NCBI RefSeq assembly: GCF_004366355.1
Contig: NZ_SODV01000002.1
Span: 660,768-724,767 of the forward strand
From: Dinghuibacter silviterrae
Lineage (GTDB): Bacteria; Bacteroidota; Bacteroidia; Chitinophagales; Chitinophagaceae
Length of the DNA: 64,000 bases
Reading direction: 5' to 3'
The notes under the pieces were generated by a model. That model searched no databases, was not told the origin of the DNA, and saw nothing but the letters and a program-made list of their open reading frames with translations. Of the stretch, positions 16,935 to 25,015 are shown one piece after another. Position numbers and translations under genes: made by a program. Position 1 is the stretch's first letter. Each line of letters begins with the position of its first letter.

Positions 16935-16965
16935 AAAAAGGCCGGCAATTTTGCCGGCCTTTTTT
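16935..16965. terminator. Bidirectional hairpin terminator between nucleotidyltransferase and GH28 genes
   Basis: A 14-bp perfect stem (AAAAAGGCCGGCAA with its complement, loop TT) gives a T run on both strands. It ends the plus-strand nucleotidyltransferase transcript and the minus-strand GH28 transcript, whose stop codon lies at its right edge. Confidence 0.9.
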
Positions 16966-18385
16966 ATTGGGCTTCGAATTTGAGCCCGTCCACGTGTTCA
17001 CCAACAAAGAAGCCGGCAAAATCAGAGGTCTTGTACCAGGCGGGTTTACCCGGCATATTGTCTGAAATAACCTTTCCGTTGATGCGGAGGTTCTGAAAGG
17101 TGACGTTTCGGATGAGGTGGTTATCGTCATAGCCTGCGATGATCGACAGGTTGGCATGGCTGCCCGTATAGCTGACGTTTTTGAACAGCACATCGGAGAT
17201 GCCCCTGCCGGGGGCGGTATTGTATTTGTGGTTGAACATGATGCGCAGGTTGACCAATTGGCCCTTGCGGAAATCGGAGACGCGGATGTCCTCAAAACGG
17301 ACATGGCGGATGAGGTTGCTGTCTCCGGCATTCAGGCTCATACAACCCTGGTAGTCGATTTGATTTTCGTGGTGGTCGAGGATGTCGAGGTCGAGGAAGT
17401 GCAGCCCCTCCAGGGTGTCGGGGTGGGCGGGGTCGCCGTGGGTGCCGACTAAGATAGGGTGGGCGACGTCCGCCCACAGACAGGAATGGCTGACGGTGAT
17501 GTCCCGTACATTGCCATAAAAATCCCAGCGGTGGCCGTAAATCGCGATACAGTCGTCGGAGTTTCGCATAAAGACGCTGTCGACGAGAACGTCCTCGCTG
17601 CAAAAGATGTCGATGCCGTCGTTGTTCCCCCCGGCGCTAAAGGATTTGATGCCGCGGATCGTGACGTGCCGGCTGTTGCCCATAAGTACGGTATAGGTGG
17701 CAGGGAGCACGATGATCCCGCTGATGTCCACGTTTTGGGAATATTGAACGAGAAGGGCGTCGTGCCGGCCGTCACGCCCGCCCGGGGTACCTGGTTGAAA
17801 AAGGATCCCGCGGCCCGAGATGCGGACGTCGTGTTGGTGGTCGATGAGGAACTGGCCTTCCACTACGGCGCCACCGGCCAGGTAGACGTGTTGACCGCTG
17901 GTCAGGTGGACGGTGCCCGCGATGTGGACGCCGGGGGCGTAGTAGAGCGTGTTCGAGTCCGGCGCGGCGGTTTCAGGCGCACCCGCAAAAAGCTGAAGGT
18001 TGTGAAAAATGTCCCCGTCCAACTCGATGGAAAGGTTCCGGGGGCCCGAAAGGGTAAAACGGATCGTCCGACCCTCGAAGCGAGGCGCCAGTGCAGGCCG
18101 GATGCGGACGTTAGAAAAGGCACGACGTGGGGTAACCGCCACCTCGACGCTGTCCGTAAAGTCAAAGTACGCCATGTTCGTCACCTCGGGGTGAAACAAC
18201 CCGGTATTGCCGTCGGCGACCTTTACCCCGTACACGGGCAGGTCTTTCCAGGGGCCGCCGGAGGTGCGGACCCGGACTGAAAAATCGGTGCTGCGCGGAA
18301 GCGCGTCGGTGGCGGGGTAAATCTGTTGCGCCCGACCGTGCGTCAGGGCGCACAACAGGAGGGCGAAAAGTCTGTATCTCTGCAT
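16964..18385 (-). CDS. Secreted GH28-like right-handed beta-helix glycosidase (polygalacturonase fold)
   Basis: A 473-residue secreted protein: signal peptide (MQRYRLFALLLCALTHGRAQ), a beta-sandwich-like N-terminal part to about residue 140, then a parallel beta-helix. Residues 254-259 NNDGID and the pair Asp277-Asp278 in NSDDCIAIYGH correspond to the NTDG and DD catalytic motifs of GH28; a following GTHGD segment may replace the GHG motif. The RIK motif is not evident, so substrate cleavage may differ from pectate. It is most likely a periplasmic or surface enzyme of the SusCD locus. The -7 box TAGTTTTG (18390-18397) ends only 4 bp before the ATG, so the mRNA may be leaderless. It lies 67 bp downstream of the hybrid regulator gene. 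Confidence 0.8.
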   Translation of the reverse strand: MQRYRLFALLLCALTHGRAQQIYPATDALPRSTDFSVRVRTSGGPWKDLPVYGVKVADGNTGLFHPEVTNMAYFDFTDSVEVAVTPRRAFSNVRIRPALAPRFEGRTIRFTLSGPRNLSIELDGDIFHNLQLFAGAPETAAPDSNTLYYAPGVHIAGTVHLTSGQHVYLAGGAVVEGQFLIDHQHDVRISGRGILFQPGTPGGRDGRHDALLVQYSQNVDISGIIVLPATYTVLMGNSRHVTIRGIKSFSAGGNNDGIDIFCSEDVLVDSVFMRNSDDCIAIYGHRWDFYGNVRDITVSHSCLWADVAHPILVGTHGDPAHPDTLEGLHFLDLDILDHHENQIDYQGCMSLNAGDSNLIRHVRFEDIRVSDFRKGQLVNLRIMFNHKYNTAPGRGISDVLFKNVSYTGSHANLSIIAGYDDNHLIRNVTFQNLRINGKVISDNMPGKPAWYKTSDFAGFFVGEHVDGLKFEAQ

Positions 18386-18389
18386 GATA

Positions 18390-18397
18390 CAAAACTA
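18390..18397 (-). promoter_or_regulatory. -7 promoter box of the GH28-like gene
   Basis: TAGTTTTG on the minus strand is an exact match to the Bacteroidota -7 consensus TAnnTTTG. It lies 23 bp downstream of the shared element and 4 bp before the ATG. No TTTG at -33 spacing. Confidence 0.55.
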
Positions 18398-18420
18398 GCC
18401 GCGCTCCTACCGGGCGTCAG

Positions 18421-18448
18421 GGGGGCATTCTCATAAAAAGAGGGCAAA
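18421..18448 (-). promoter_or_regulatory. Shared 28-bp activator element upstream of the GH28-like gene
   Basis: Read on the minus strand it starts TTTGCCCT and ends TTATGAGAATGCCCCC, differing from the susC element (11431-11458) only at positions 9 and 12. Orientation relative to the gene and distance to the -7 box (23 versus 24 bp) are conserved. It lies between the stop of the hybrid regulator and the enzyme start. Confidence 0.7.
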
Positions 18449-18452
18449 CCGG

Positions 18453-21400
18453 TTATTTGGGCTTCTTTACGGTGTACTGCGAGGCCAGCGGCTTCCGGTA
18501 TTTCCGGATGTATTCCGCCGCCGTCATTCCGTATACTTTTTGGAACTGCTCCCGGAAGTGGGTCCGGTCGATGATGCCGATCATCGTGGCGATCTCGTTG
18601 ACGTTGTAGTCCGAATTGATGCAAAGAATGGCGGCGTTGCGCAACCGGACCAGGCGGATGAAACCGTTGAGGGACTGCCCGGACAGTGCTTTTACTTTTT
18701 TATACAGGCTGGAATGGCTGATCCCCATCTCGACGGACAATTGTGCGATAGAAAAATCTTCCTCCAGGAGGTGGCTTTCGATAACGGCGGTACACCGGTC
18801 GAGGAAGGCTTTGTCCGTGGCAGAGATCTTCCGGGGGGCCTCGTTATGGGTAATCTCGTTGAAAATGGACTGCCGGAGCTGGCTGCGGCTTTGCAACAGG
18901 TTGGCGACCCGGGCCTGGAGCAGCTCCATGTCAAAAGGCTTGGTGATATAGTCGTCGGCGCCCCCTTCGATCCCTTCCAGCCGGGAGGCGGCTGCCAGGG
19001 TGCCGGTCAGCAGGATGACAGGGATGTGGGCGGTAGCGGGGTTGCCTTTGAGCGTTTTACAAAGATCGATCCCGCTCTTGCCCTCCATACAGATGTCGCT
19101 GATCACGATGTCGGGGTAGTGTTCGAGCGCGAGCCGCATACCTTCTTCCCCGCCGGTGGCCTCGTGTACGGTAAAGCGCTCGCGGAAGCTGGACACGATG
19201 TACTGACGGAGCTGGGTATCGTCGTCCACGACCAGGATGGATTTGCGCTCTTCCACCAGGGGAGGGGGGGCCTCCAGGGGGGCCTCGGCGGCGGGCGCTT
19301 CTTCCACCAGCAGCTCCTGGAACAGGCGGACGGGCTGCCGTTCGGCGGGCGCGGCGCCCATCGGTTCGCCGGCCGTTGCGGCGCCCACCGGCGCGGAACC
19401 CATCGGTACGTGGCCCACCGGCAGGCACAACGTAAAAACGGTCCCCTTTCCCTCTTCGCTCCGATAGGAGAGCGCCCCTTTATGCGCAAGCGTAAACTGC
19501 CGCGCCAGAAAGAGCCCGATCCCAAAACCGGGTTTGGTCGCGGCGCCGGCGGCCTGGTAAAAGCGTTCGAAAATGCGCTCGCCGGCTTCGGCCGGGATAC
19601 CGGACCCGCTATCCGCCACCTCCACCGTGATCCCCGCGGGACCGCGGCGGAGCCGCATGGATACGAAACCGTCAGGGGGGGTGTATTTCAGGGCATTGGA
19701 CACCAGGTTGAACAAGATGATCTCCACCTTTTCCCGGTCCGCATACACCTCCATGTCCCCTTCATCGGAGAAGGTATAGTGTATATTTTTTGCCCTGGCT
19801 TGTTGGGAAAAACTGAGGTATACTTCGTGACAGACGTCCCGGAGGTTGAGCGCGGCGGTCGTGAGCCGATCGCTGTCCGCTTTTCCAAAAAGAAGAAGCT
19901 GGTCGACCAGGCTCAGCATCCGGCGGGCGTTGCGGTGGATCACCTGGAGTTCGGCCCGTTCAAAGGCGGCCTCCTCCGGCGACGAGAAATCCGGAGCCCG
20001 GCGCTCCGTCTGGGTAAGCAGGTCTTTGACGGGGTTGATGATCAACGTGAGCGGCGTCCGGAACTCGTGGGAAATATTGGTGAAAAAGGAACGTTGCTCG
20101 TCGGCCTTTTGTCTTTCCAGGGCCACCTGGTATTTGAGCTTCGTCTGGCGTTCGCGGTAGATCCAATACAAACGGGCAAGGGACAGGAGGATGAGCCCGT
20201 AAAAGCAATAGGCCCACCAGGTGCGGTACCAGGGTGGAAGGACGACGATCGAAAGGGCGATCTCCTGGGGGTTCCACTTGCCCTCGGTGTTGGTGCTCCG
20301 GACCCGGAACGTGTAGGATCCCTCGTTGAGGTGGGTATAGGTGGCTTTGCGTTGCGTACCCGCCTCGGTCCATTTCCCATCCCATCCCTCCATGTAGTAC
20401 GCGTAGGTGATGGACTGGGGGGTTGAATAATCGAGGGTCGTGAAGTCAAAGGAGAAAAAGGCTTTGTCAAAGGGAACCCTGATGGCTTCCACCTGGTTGG
20501 CGCCCCATCGCGACACAAGGCCCGGGTTTTTTTCTACTGCTGTCCCGTTGACGGTAATGCCGGTCAGCCGGAGCGGGGGCATCTGGCCTGTTTCCAGTAT
20601 GGCGGCCGGGTCAAAGATGTTGAAGCCCTTGATACCGCCAAAGGCAAGTTCGCCTGACCTGAGGCGGAGCGCGGAATTAAACAGGAACTCGTTGCTTTGC
20701 AAACCGTCGCTTTGGTAATAGTTGCGGAAATTTCCGCTGGACGGGCTGAACCGGGAAAGACCGCCGCCTGTGCTCAGCCAAAGACCGCCCTCCTTGTCCT
20801 CCAGGATGTTCAGGACCGAGTTGTGGCAAAGCCCGTCGTCGGTCGTATACCGGCGGACGATTTTGTGGGTCTGCCGGTCGAAACGCAGGAGGCCGCCGCC
20901 TTCGGTGCCCAGCCACAGGTCTCCGTTTTTATCTTCCCATATCGCCCTTAGCGCGCTGTTGATCGTGTAAAAACGATGACGGTGGTGGACCCGGTCGATG
21001 TCGACGAGCTGGTTGAGGTTGCCCGCCCAAAGCACACCTTCCCTGTCTTCATATAAGGTAAACAGGTCGGACAGGCTGCTGTCGAAAAGGACAAACCGGT
21101 CCGCCGCCCGGTCGAAGCGAAAAAGGGCGCCCATGATCGATCCTTGTCTTAGCGTGGCCGCCCAGAGGTTGCGCTGTTTGTCCTCGTACACCGTCCACAC
21201 GAAGTTATCGATCCCCCCGGCCTCGGGGGTACAACGGTACCGGCGGAACTGGTGGGTGACCGGATCGAAACGGTCCACGCCGCCGTAGTTGGCGGCGATC
21301 CACACCTGACCGGCTGCGTCCCCCGTCATATCGGATATGGACGTCGGACCCCGGTAGGACGTAAAGCGTTCGGTCCGCCGGTCGAAAAGCAGGACGCCGT

Positions 21401-22481
21401 CGCTTTCCGTCGCCACCACCAGGTTTCCATTCCCGGTTTCTACGAGCGAGGTGACAAAGGCGGGGGGACGTCCGGCGCTAGCGGGGACGGGCACCTCCGT
21501 ATGAAAACGGCTGCGCCCCGGGTCGATCAAACCGAGCCCGCCCTTGGCCGTGCCCAGCCAGGCGACGTCGTCCGCAAAAAGCCCATAGATGGTCCCGTAG
21601 TGAAGGTCCTGGGAGAACAGCTCTCCCGACAACGCATCCCACTCCAGCAGCCGCCCCTGGCGCGTGCCCAGCAGGAAGTGTCCGTTTTTTCCCCGCGCAA
21701 AGCTCCAGATCTCATCGGGGGCGGAACCGCCCGCCGGTAAGGTCCATTTTTTGATACAGGCGCCGTTCGAATAGGTATACAGGCTTTCCCCACTGGCAAG
21801 CCAGAGGGTCCCCCCCACCTGCTCCAGGGCGGAGGCAAGGGGCAACTGTGTATTGACCAGGTGTAGCCGGCCCGCCGGTTCATCAAACAGACAAAGCCCT
21901 TTGTTCTGTACCTGCACCCATATACGCCCGTCCTCCCCGGCCTGGATAGACTGCACCCCGTAGAGATACGAGCCGTCCAGCGGCACCTGGAGGGCCGGCG
22001 ATGCACCCGGCCGTTTGATCAATAAGCCAAGACCCTGGACACCGATCAGCATATTGCCCTTGCCATCCTCTTTCAATTCTTTGATAAGACCGGTCAGGGG
22101 TTGACCGTGCCCCCAGGTAACGACCGAGAACCGCCCGGTAAGGCTGTTGTACACGTCCAGCCCTTCCCGGGTGCCGATCCACAGCAGACCCGCGTGGTCC
22201 ACCGCCAGCGTCAGCACGAAATTGCAGATGAGTGAGTTGGTATCCTTGAATTGGTGACGCCAGACGGTGAAGGTGTTCCCGTCATACCGGTCCAGGCCGT
22301 CCCGGGTGCCGATCCACATAAAACCATTGTGATCCTTGGTGATACAACGGACGTTGTTGTTGGACAAACCGTGTTCCGCGTCCAGGAACGTGACCGGTGT
22401 CCGGAGCTGGGCAAGGACCGGGCAGGCGCAGGTCCACAAAAAGAAATATAGTAGCAATCGTCGCAGCGGATAAATGTACAC
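18453..22481 (-). CDS. Hybrid two-component system regulator (propeller sensor, kinase, receiver, AraC domain)
   Basis: A one-protein signalling system of about 1342 residues. Order: signal peptide (YPLRRLLLYFFLWTCACPVL), two periplasmic seven-bladed Reg_prop propellers (motifs such as GFMWIGTRDGLDRYD, GGLWLSTGGGLSRF), a Y_Y_Y domain, one transmembrane helix, HisKA with His805 (ISHEFRTPLTL), HATPase (LVSNALKYTPPDG; GFGIGLFLARQF), an Ala/Pro-rich linker, a receiver with Asp1129 (IVISDICMEG) and a C-terminal AraC HTH. Such proteins bind an oligosaccharide in the periplasm and activate the adjacent SusCD locus. The start is unclear: no ATG fits; the GTG at 22481 gives the cleanest signal peptide, GTG 22511 and GTG 22580 are alternatives that extend into or towards the LytTR gene. 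Confidence 0.93.
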   Translation of the reverse strand: MYIYPLRRLLLYFFLWTCACPVLAQLRTPVTFLDAEHGLSNNNVRCITKDHNGFMWIGTRDGLDRYDGNTFTVWRHQFKDTNSLICNFVLTLAVDHAGLLWIGTREGLDVYNSLTGRFSVVTWGHGQPLTGLIKELKEDGKGNMLIGVQGLGLLIKRPGASPALQVPLDGSYLYGVQSIQAGEDGRIWVQVQNKGLCLFDEPAGRLHLVNTQLPLASALEQVGGTLWLASGESLYTYSNGACIKKWTLPAGGSAPDEIWSFARGKNGHFLLGTRQGRLLEWDALSGELFSQDLHYGTIYGLFADDVAWLGTAKGGLGLIDPGRSRFHTEVPVPASAGRPPAFVTSLVETGNGNLVVATESDGVLLFDRRTERFTSYRGPTSISDMTGDAAGQVWIAANYGGVDRFDPVTHQFRRYRCTPEAGGIDNFVWTVYEDKQRNLWAATLRQGSIMGALFRFDRAADRFVLFDSSLSDLFTLYEDREGVLWAGNLNQLVDIDRVHHRHRFYTINSALRAIWEDKNGDLWLGTEGGGLLRFDRQTHKIVRRYTTDDGLCHNSVLNILEDKEGGLWLSTGGGLSRFSPSSGNFRNYYQSDGLQSNEFLFNSALRLRSGELAFGGIKGFNIFDPAAILETGQMPPLRLTGITVNGTAVEKNPGLVSRWGANQVEAIRVPFDKAFFSFDFTTLDYSTPQSITYAYYMEGWDGKWTEAGTQRKATYTHLNEGSYTFRVRSTNTEGKWNPQEIALSIVVLPPWYRTWWAYCFYGLILLSLARLYWIYRERQTKLKYQVALERQKADEQRSFFTNISHEFRTPLTLIINPVKDLLTQTERRAPDFSSPEEAAFERAELQVIHRNARRMLSLVDQLLLFGKADSDRLTTAALNLRDVCHEVYLSFSQQARAKNIHYTFSDEGDMEVYADREKVEIILFNLVSNALKYTPPDGFVSMRLRRGPAGITVEVADSGSGIPAEAGERIFERFYQAAGAATKPGFGIGLFLARQFTLAHKGALSYRSEEGKGTVFTLCLPVGHVPMGSAPVGAATAGEPMGAAPAERQPVRLFQELLVEEAPAAEAPLEAPPPLVEERKSILVVDDDTQLRQYIVSSFRERFTVHEATGGEEGMRLALEHYPDIVISDICMEGKSGIDLCKTLKGNPATAHIPVILLTGTLAAASRLEGIEGGADDYITKPFDMELLQARVANLLQSRSQLRQSIFNEITHNEAPRKISATDKAFLDRCTAVIESHLLEEDFSIAQLSVEMGISHSSLYKKVKALSGQSLNGFIRLVRLRNAAILCINSDYNVNEIATMIGIIDRTHFREQFQKVYGMTAAEYIRKYRKPLASQYTVKKPK

Positions 22482-22524
22482 CTTGTCCGTACTTTTTTCA
22501 AATCCATGCACGAAAACGTTGTCG

Positions 22525-23187
22525 TCAGAGGTCGTCCATGCCTTCCCGGTATCCTTTTCCGATCGGGATAGACACACCACCCACCTCGATCATCTCCGCG
22601 GTATAGGATTCGATCCTGCGGATGGACACGATAAAGGACCGGTGCACCCGTTTGAATAAATGGGCGGGCAGCACCGCCTCGATTTCATGCGTGCTCATTT
22701 TGGTTACAAAAATATTTTGCGTCGTGGTGATCTTCACGTACTCGCGCTGGCTTTCAACATAAAGGATGTCCTCGAAAAGGACCTTTACTTTTTTCTTTTG
22801 GACATTGATAAAAATGTAGTCCCGCTGTTCCACGGGTTTTCTCACCTTGTTCACCGCTACCAGGAAGCGTTCGAAGTCAAACGGTTTGAGCAGGTAGTCG
22901 GTCACGTTCAGGCTAAACCCCTCCACGGCATACTGGTGGTAGGCCGTGGTGACAATAACGGCGGGCGGATCGGACAGCGTTTTGAGAAAGGCCATACCCT
23001 TGAGTTTGGGCAGGTGGATGTCCAAAAATATAAGATCGGTACCGGCACGGCGAAGATGATCGGTGGCTAAGAGGGCGTCCCTGAACGTCGCGTCCAGTTG
23101 CAAAAAAGGCGTTTGCGCAATATAGTCCGACAGGATCTTTACCGCCAGGGGCTCGTCTTCGATGATGATGCATCTTATTTTAGACAT
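22525..23187 (-). CDS. LytTR-type response regulator
   Basis: A 220-residue regulator with a receiver domain (Glu10/Asp11, phosphoacceptor Asp56 in LIFLDIHLPKLKG, Lys102 in YLLKPFDF) and a LytTR DNA-binding domain from about residue 120 (ILYVESQREYVKI, HLFKRVHRSFIVSI). LytTR domains bind short direct repeats. Its start overlaps the stop of the LytS-type kinase gene by 8 bp, which identifies the cognate partner. The hybrid regulator gene follows with a gap of about 40 bp on the same strand, so all three signalling genes may be on one transcript. Confidence 0.95.
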   Translation of the reverse strand: MSKIRCIIIEDEPLAVKILSDYIAQTPFLQLDATFRDALLATDHLRRAGTDLIFLDIHLPKLKGMAFLKTLSDPPAVIVTTAYHQYAVEGFSLNVTDYLLKPFDFERFLVAVNKVRKPVEQRDYIFINVQKKKVKVLFEDILYVESQREYVKITTTQNIFVTKMSTHEIEAVLPAHLFKRVHRSFIVSIRRIESYTAEMIEVGGVSIPIGKGYREGMDDL

Positions 23188-24214
23188 GGCTGGCGAGGTT
23201 GATCTTTAGCGTGGCGGAAAATTCCGATTGTTTCTGCTCCACCGAGACTTCATAGTCCGTGTACAACAACTCCAATTGGCGGCGAAGGTTGGATAGCCCT
23301 ATATTTTCCCTGACCTGTCCGTTACCGTTGTGTTCTTCCGTCGAATTCCGGACGTAAAAGGCCAGTTTCCGCTGGGCGATGGATAGGTGTATATCCACAA
23401 AGGGATGAATCCTTGTTTCGGAGGCGCCGTGTTTAAAGGCATTCTCGACCATCGGCATCAACAGCAAGGGCGGCACCGCCTGTTTCATGTCTTCGACGTC
23501 GTAGTTGAAGTTGATCCGGAGCGATTCGTCATAGCGGAGCTTCTCCAGCGATATATAGTCCCCGATGACCTTCAGTTCCTGTTCGACGGCGACAAACGAT
23601 CCGCCCGCCTCATACAGCATATAGCGCAGGATCTTCGACAACCGGAGGATGGTCTCCGGCGCCTGGTCGGACTTGTCCCTGGCCAGCGAATAGATGTTGT
23701 TCAGGGTGTTGAACAGGAAGTGGGGGTTGGTTTGCGACTTGAGGTAGTTCAGTTCCGCCGTCTGTTTTTCGATCCGCAGTTGTTGCGCCGTTTGCCGGAG
23801 CTGGGCGTGTTTGTACAAATGGCTGACGATCCCGAATATAAAGGCCGAGGGGATGCTAAAGCTCGCTTCTTCCCCCAGGTCGTGGTGTTTGCCGGGCGGA
23901 TCGATATAGTCGTCGTTTAGGTGCAAAAGATGCCCCAACTGCGCCCAATGGTGAAAGAGAGCGGTGAATAAAAAAATGTAAAGAACAAAAAGAAGGATTC
24001 CTATATAAAACTTCCGCACACGGAGGCGGGGAACGGTATACTCGAACAACACATAGTTCACCAGGGTGAGGTAAATCGTCAGCCAGATGCATTCGAGCAG
24101 CGCCATCCCAAACGTCGCGTGGTGGTATACCTCCTGGATGGTGCACATGACGACGATGGCCAGCCCTACCCAGGCATACAGCATGAAACGTTTTATGTCC
24201 AAAAGGTCCTTCAT
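23180..24214 (-). CDS. LytS/YehU-type sensor histidine kinase
   Basis: A 344-residue kinase with four transmembrane segments (about 12-27, 40-58, 71-90, 120-137), a coiled linker and the His_kinase domain starting at the conserved QTNPHFLFNTLNNIY (phosphoacceptor His165). A degenerate HATPase follows (PLLLMPMVENAFKHG, then ENIGLSNLRRQLELLY). It has no large extracellular sensor, so the membrane part probably senses the signal. It is translationally coupled to the LytTR regulator through an 8-bp overlap. The 153-bp gap to the divergent DUF4395 gene holds an interrupted inverted repeat TAGACG-N9-CGTCTA (24289-24309). Confidence 0.94.
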   Translation of the reverse strand: MKDLLDIKRFMLYAWVGLAIVVMCTIQEVYHHATFGMALLECIWLTIYLTLVNYVLFEYTVPRLRVRKFYIGILLFVLYIFLFTALFHHWAQLGHLLHLNDDYIDPPGKHHDLGEEASFSIPSAFIFGIVSHLYKHAQLRQTAQQLRIEKQTAELNYLKSQTNPHFLFNTLNNIYSLARDKSDQAPETILRLSKILRYMLYEAGGSFVAVEQELKVIGDYISLEKLRYDESLRINFNYDVEDMKQAVPPLLLMPMVENAFKHGASETRIHPFVDIHLSIAQRKLAFYVRNSTEEHNGNGQVRENIGLSNLRRQLELLYTDYEVSVEQKQSEFSATLKINLASHV

Positions 24215-24367
24215 CCTGTCTTAAATATCGGGAATTCTTTCGACCGTTTTGTCCCGTGATTTGCTCGTTGACGGCAAAAGCACTTTCGTAGACGGTGATC
24301 GGTCGTCTATTGATGCAACTTGCAGATATTTAGCGTGTTAGGTAGTATTATGGAAAAATAAACCTTT

Positions 24368-25015
24368 ATGAGCAAACCCATCCAATTTGGCGAAGATGTC
24401 CCCGGTTATCAAATCCGGGTCCTGAACGAACGCGAGATCAGGGCCGCGGCGGGTATTCTTTTCCTCGCCACCTTTACATCCATCATGTTGATATTTTTCC
24501 AGGGGAATTTCAGACCGGTCAAATACGTCGTTACCCTTTTTTTCCTGGACTTTATCATCAGGGTATTTATAAGCCCCCGGTTCGCGCCCACCCTTATCCT
24601 GGGCAGGTGGATCGTGAGCCGGCAGGTTCCGGAGTATGTCGGCGCCCGCCAAAAACGATTTGCCTGGGCCGTCGGTCTGGCCTTGTCGGCAACGATATTC
24701 GTGTTCCTGGTGGTGGTCAACGCCTATAGCCCTATCACGGGGCTCGCGTGCATGGCGTGCCTGGTCTTTTTGTATTTCGAGTCTGTCTTTGGCATCTGTA
24801 TCGCGTGTAAAATGTACACCCTCTTTTTCCGGAAAAAGGCACAGTATTGCCCCGGCGAGGTGTGTGACGTCAAGACCCGGCAGAAGATTACTGCCGCCCA
24901 ATGGTTGGTCATGGCCGCTTTCATATTGGGGATCGTGGCACTGGTTTACTTTTTTAACGGGTACTATAACAGACAGCCGTATGACCTCTTTGGCATCAAC
25001 ACTCCGACCAAATAG
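24368..25015 (+). CDS. DUF4395 family membrane protein
   Basis: A 215-residue integral membrane protein with four hydrophobic segments (about residues 29-45, 53-70, 100-120, 175-195). The paired cysteines in FGICIACKMY and the QYCPGEVCD segment match the DUF4395 family, whose members carry conserved Cys pairs and often occur with thioredoxin or sulphur-transfer genes. The function is unknown; a role in sulphur or redox handling is suggested by the cysteines and by the next gene, a class V aminotransferase related to cysteine desulphurases. The two genes overlap by 35 bp, so translation is probably coupled. Confidence 0.85.
   Translation: MSKPIQFGEDVPGYQIRVLNEREIRAAAGILFLATFTSIMLIFFQGNFRPVKYVVTLFFLDFIIRVFISPRFAPTLILGRWIVSRQVPEYVGARQKRFAWAVGLALSATIFVFLVVVNAYSPITGLACMACLVFLYFESVFGICIACKMYTLFFRKKAQYCPGEVCDVKTRQKITAAQWLVMAAFILGIVALVYFFNGYYNRQPYDLFGINTPTK

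Noticed and set aside
18540-20426. A 628-codon plus-strand frame opposite the hybrid regulator
   Set aside because: The opposite strand encodes recognisable kinase, receiver and AraC domains; this frame shows none.
24636-24980. A 115-codon N-terminal extension of the class V aminotransferase
   Set aside because: It lies wholly inside the DUF4395 gene in another frame; family similarity starts after the ATG at 24981.
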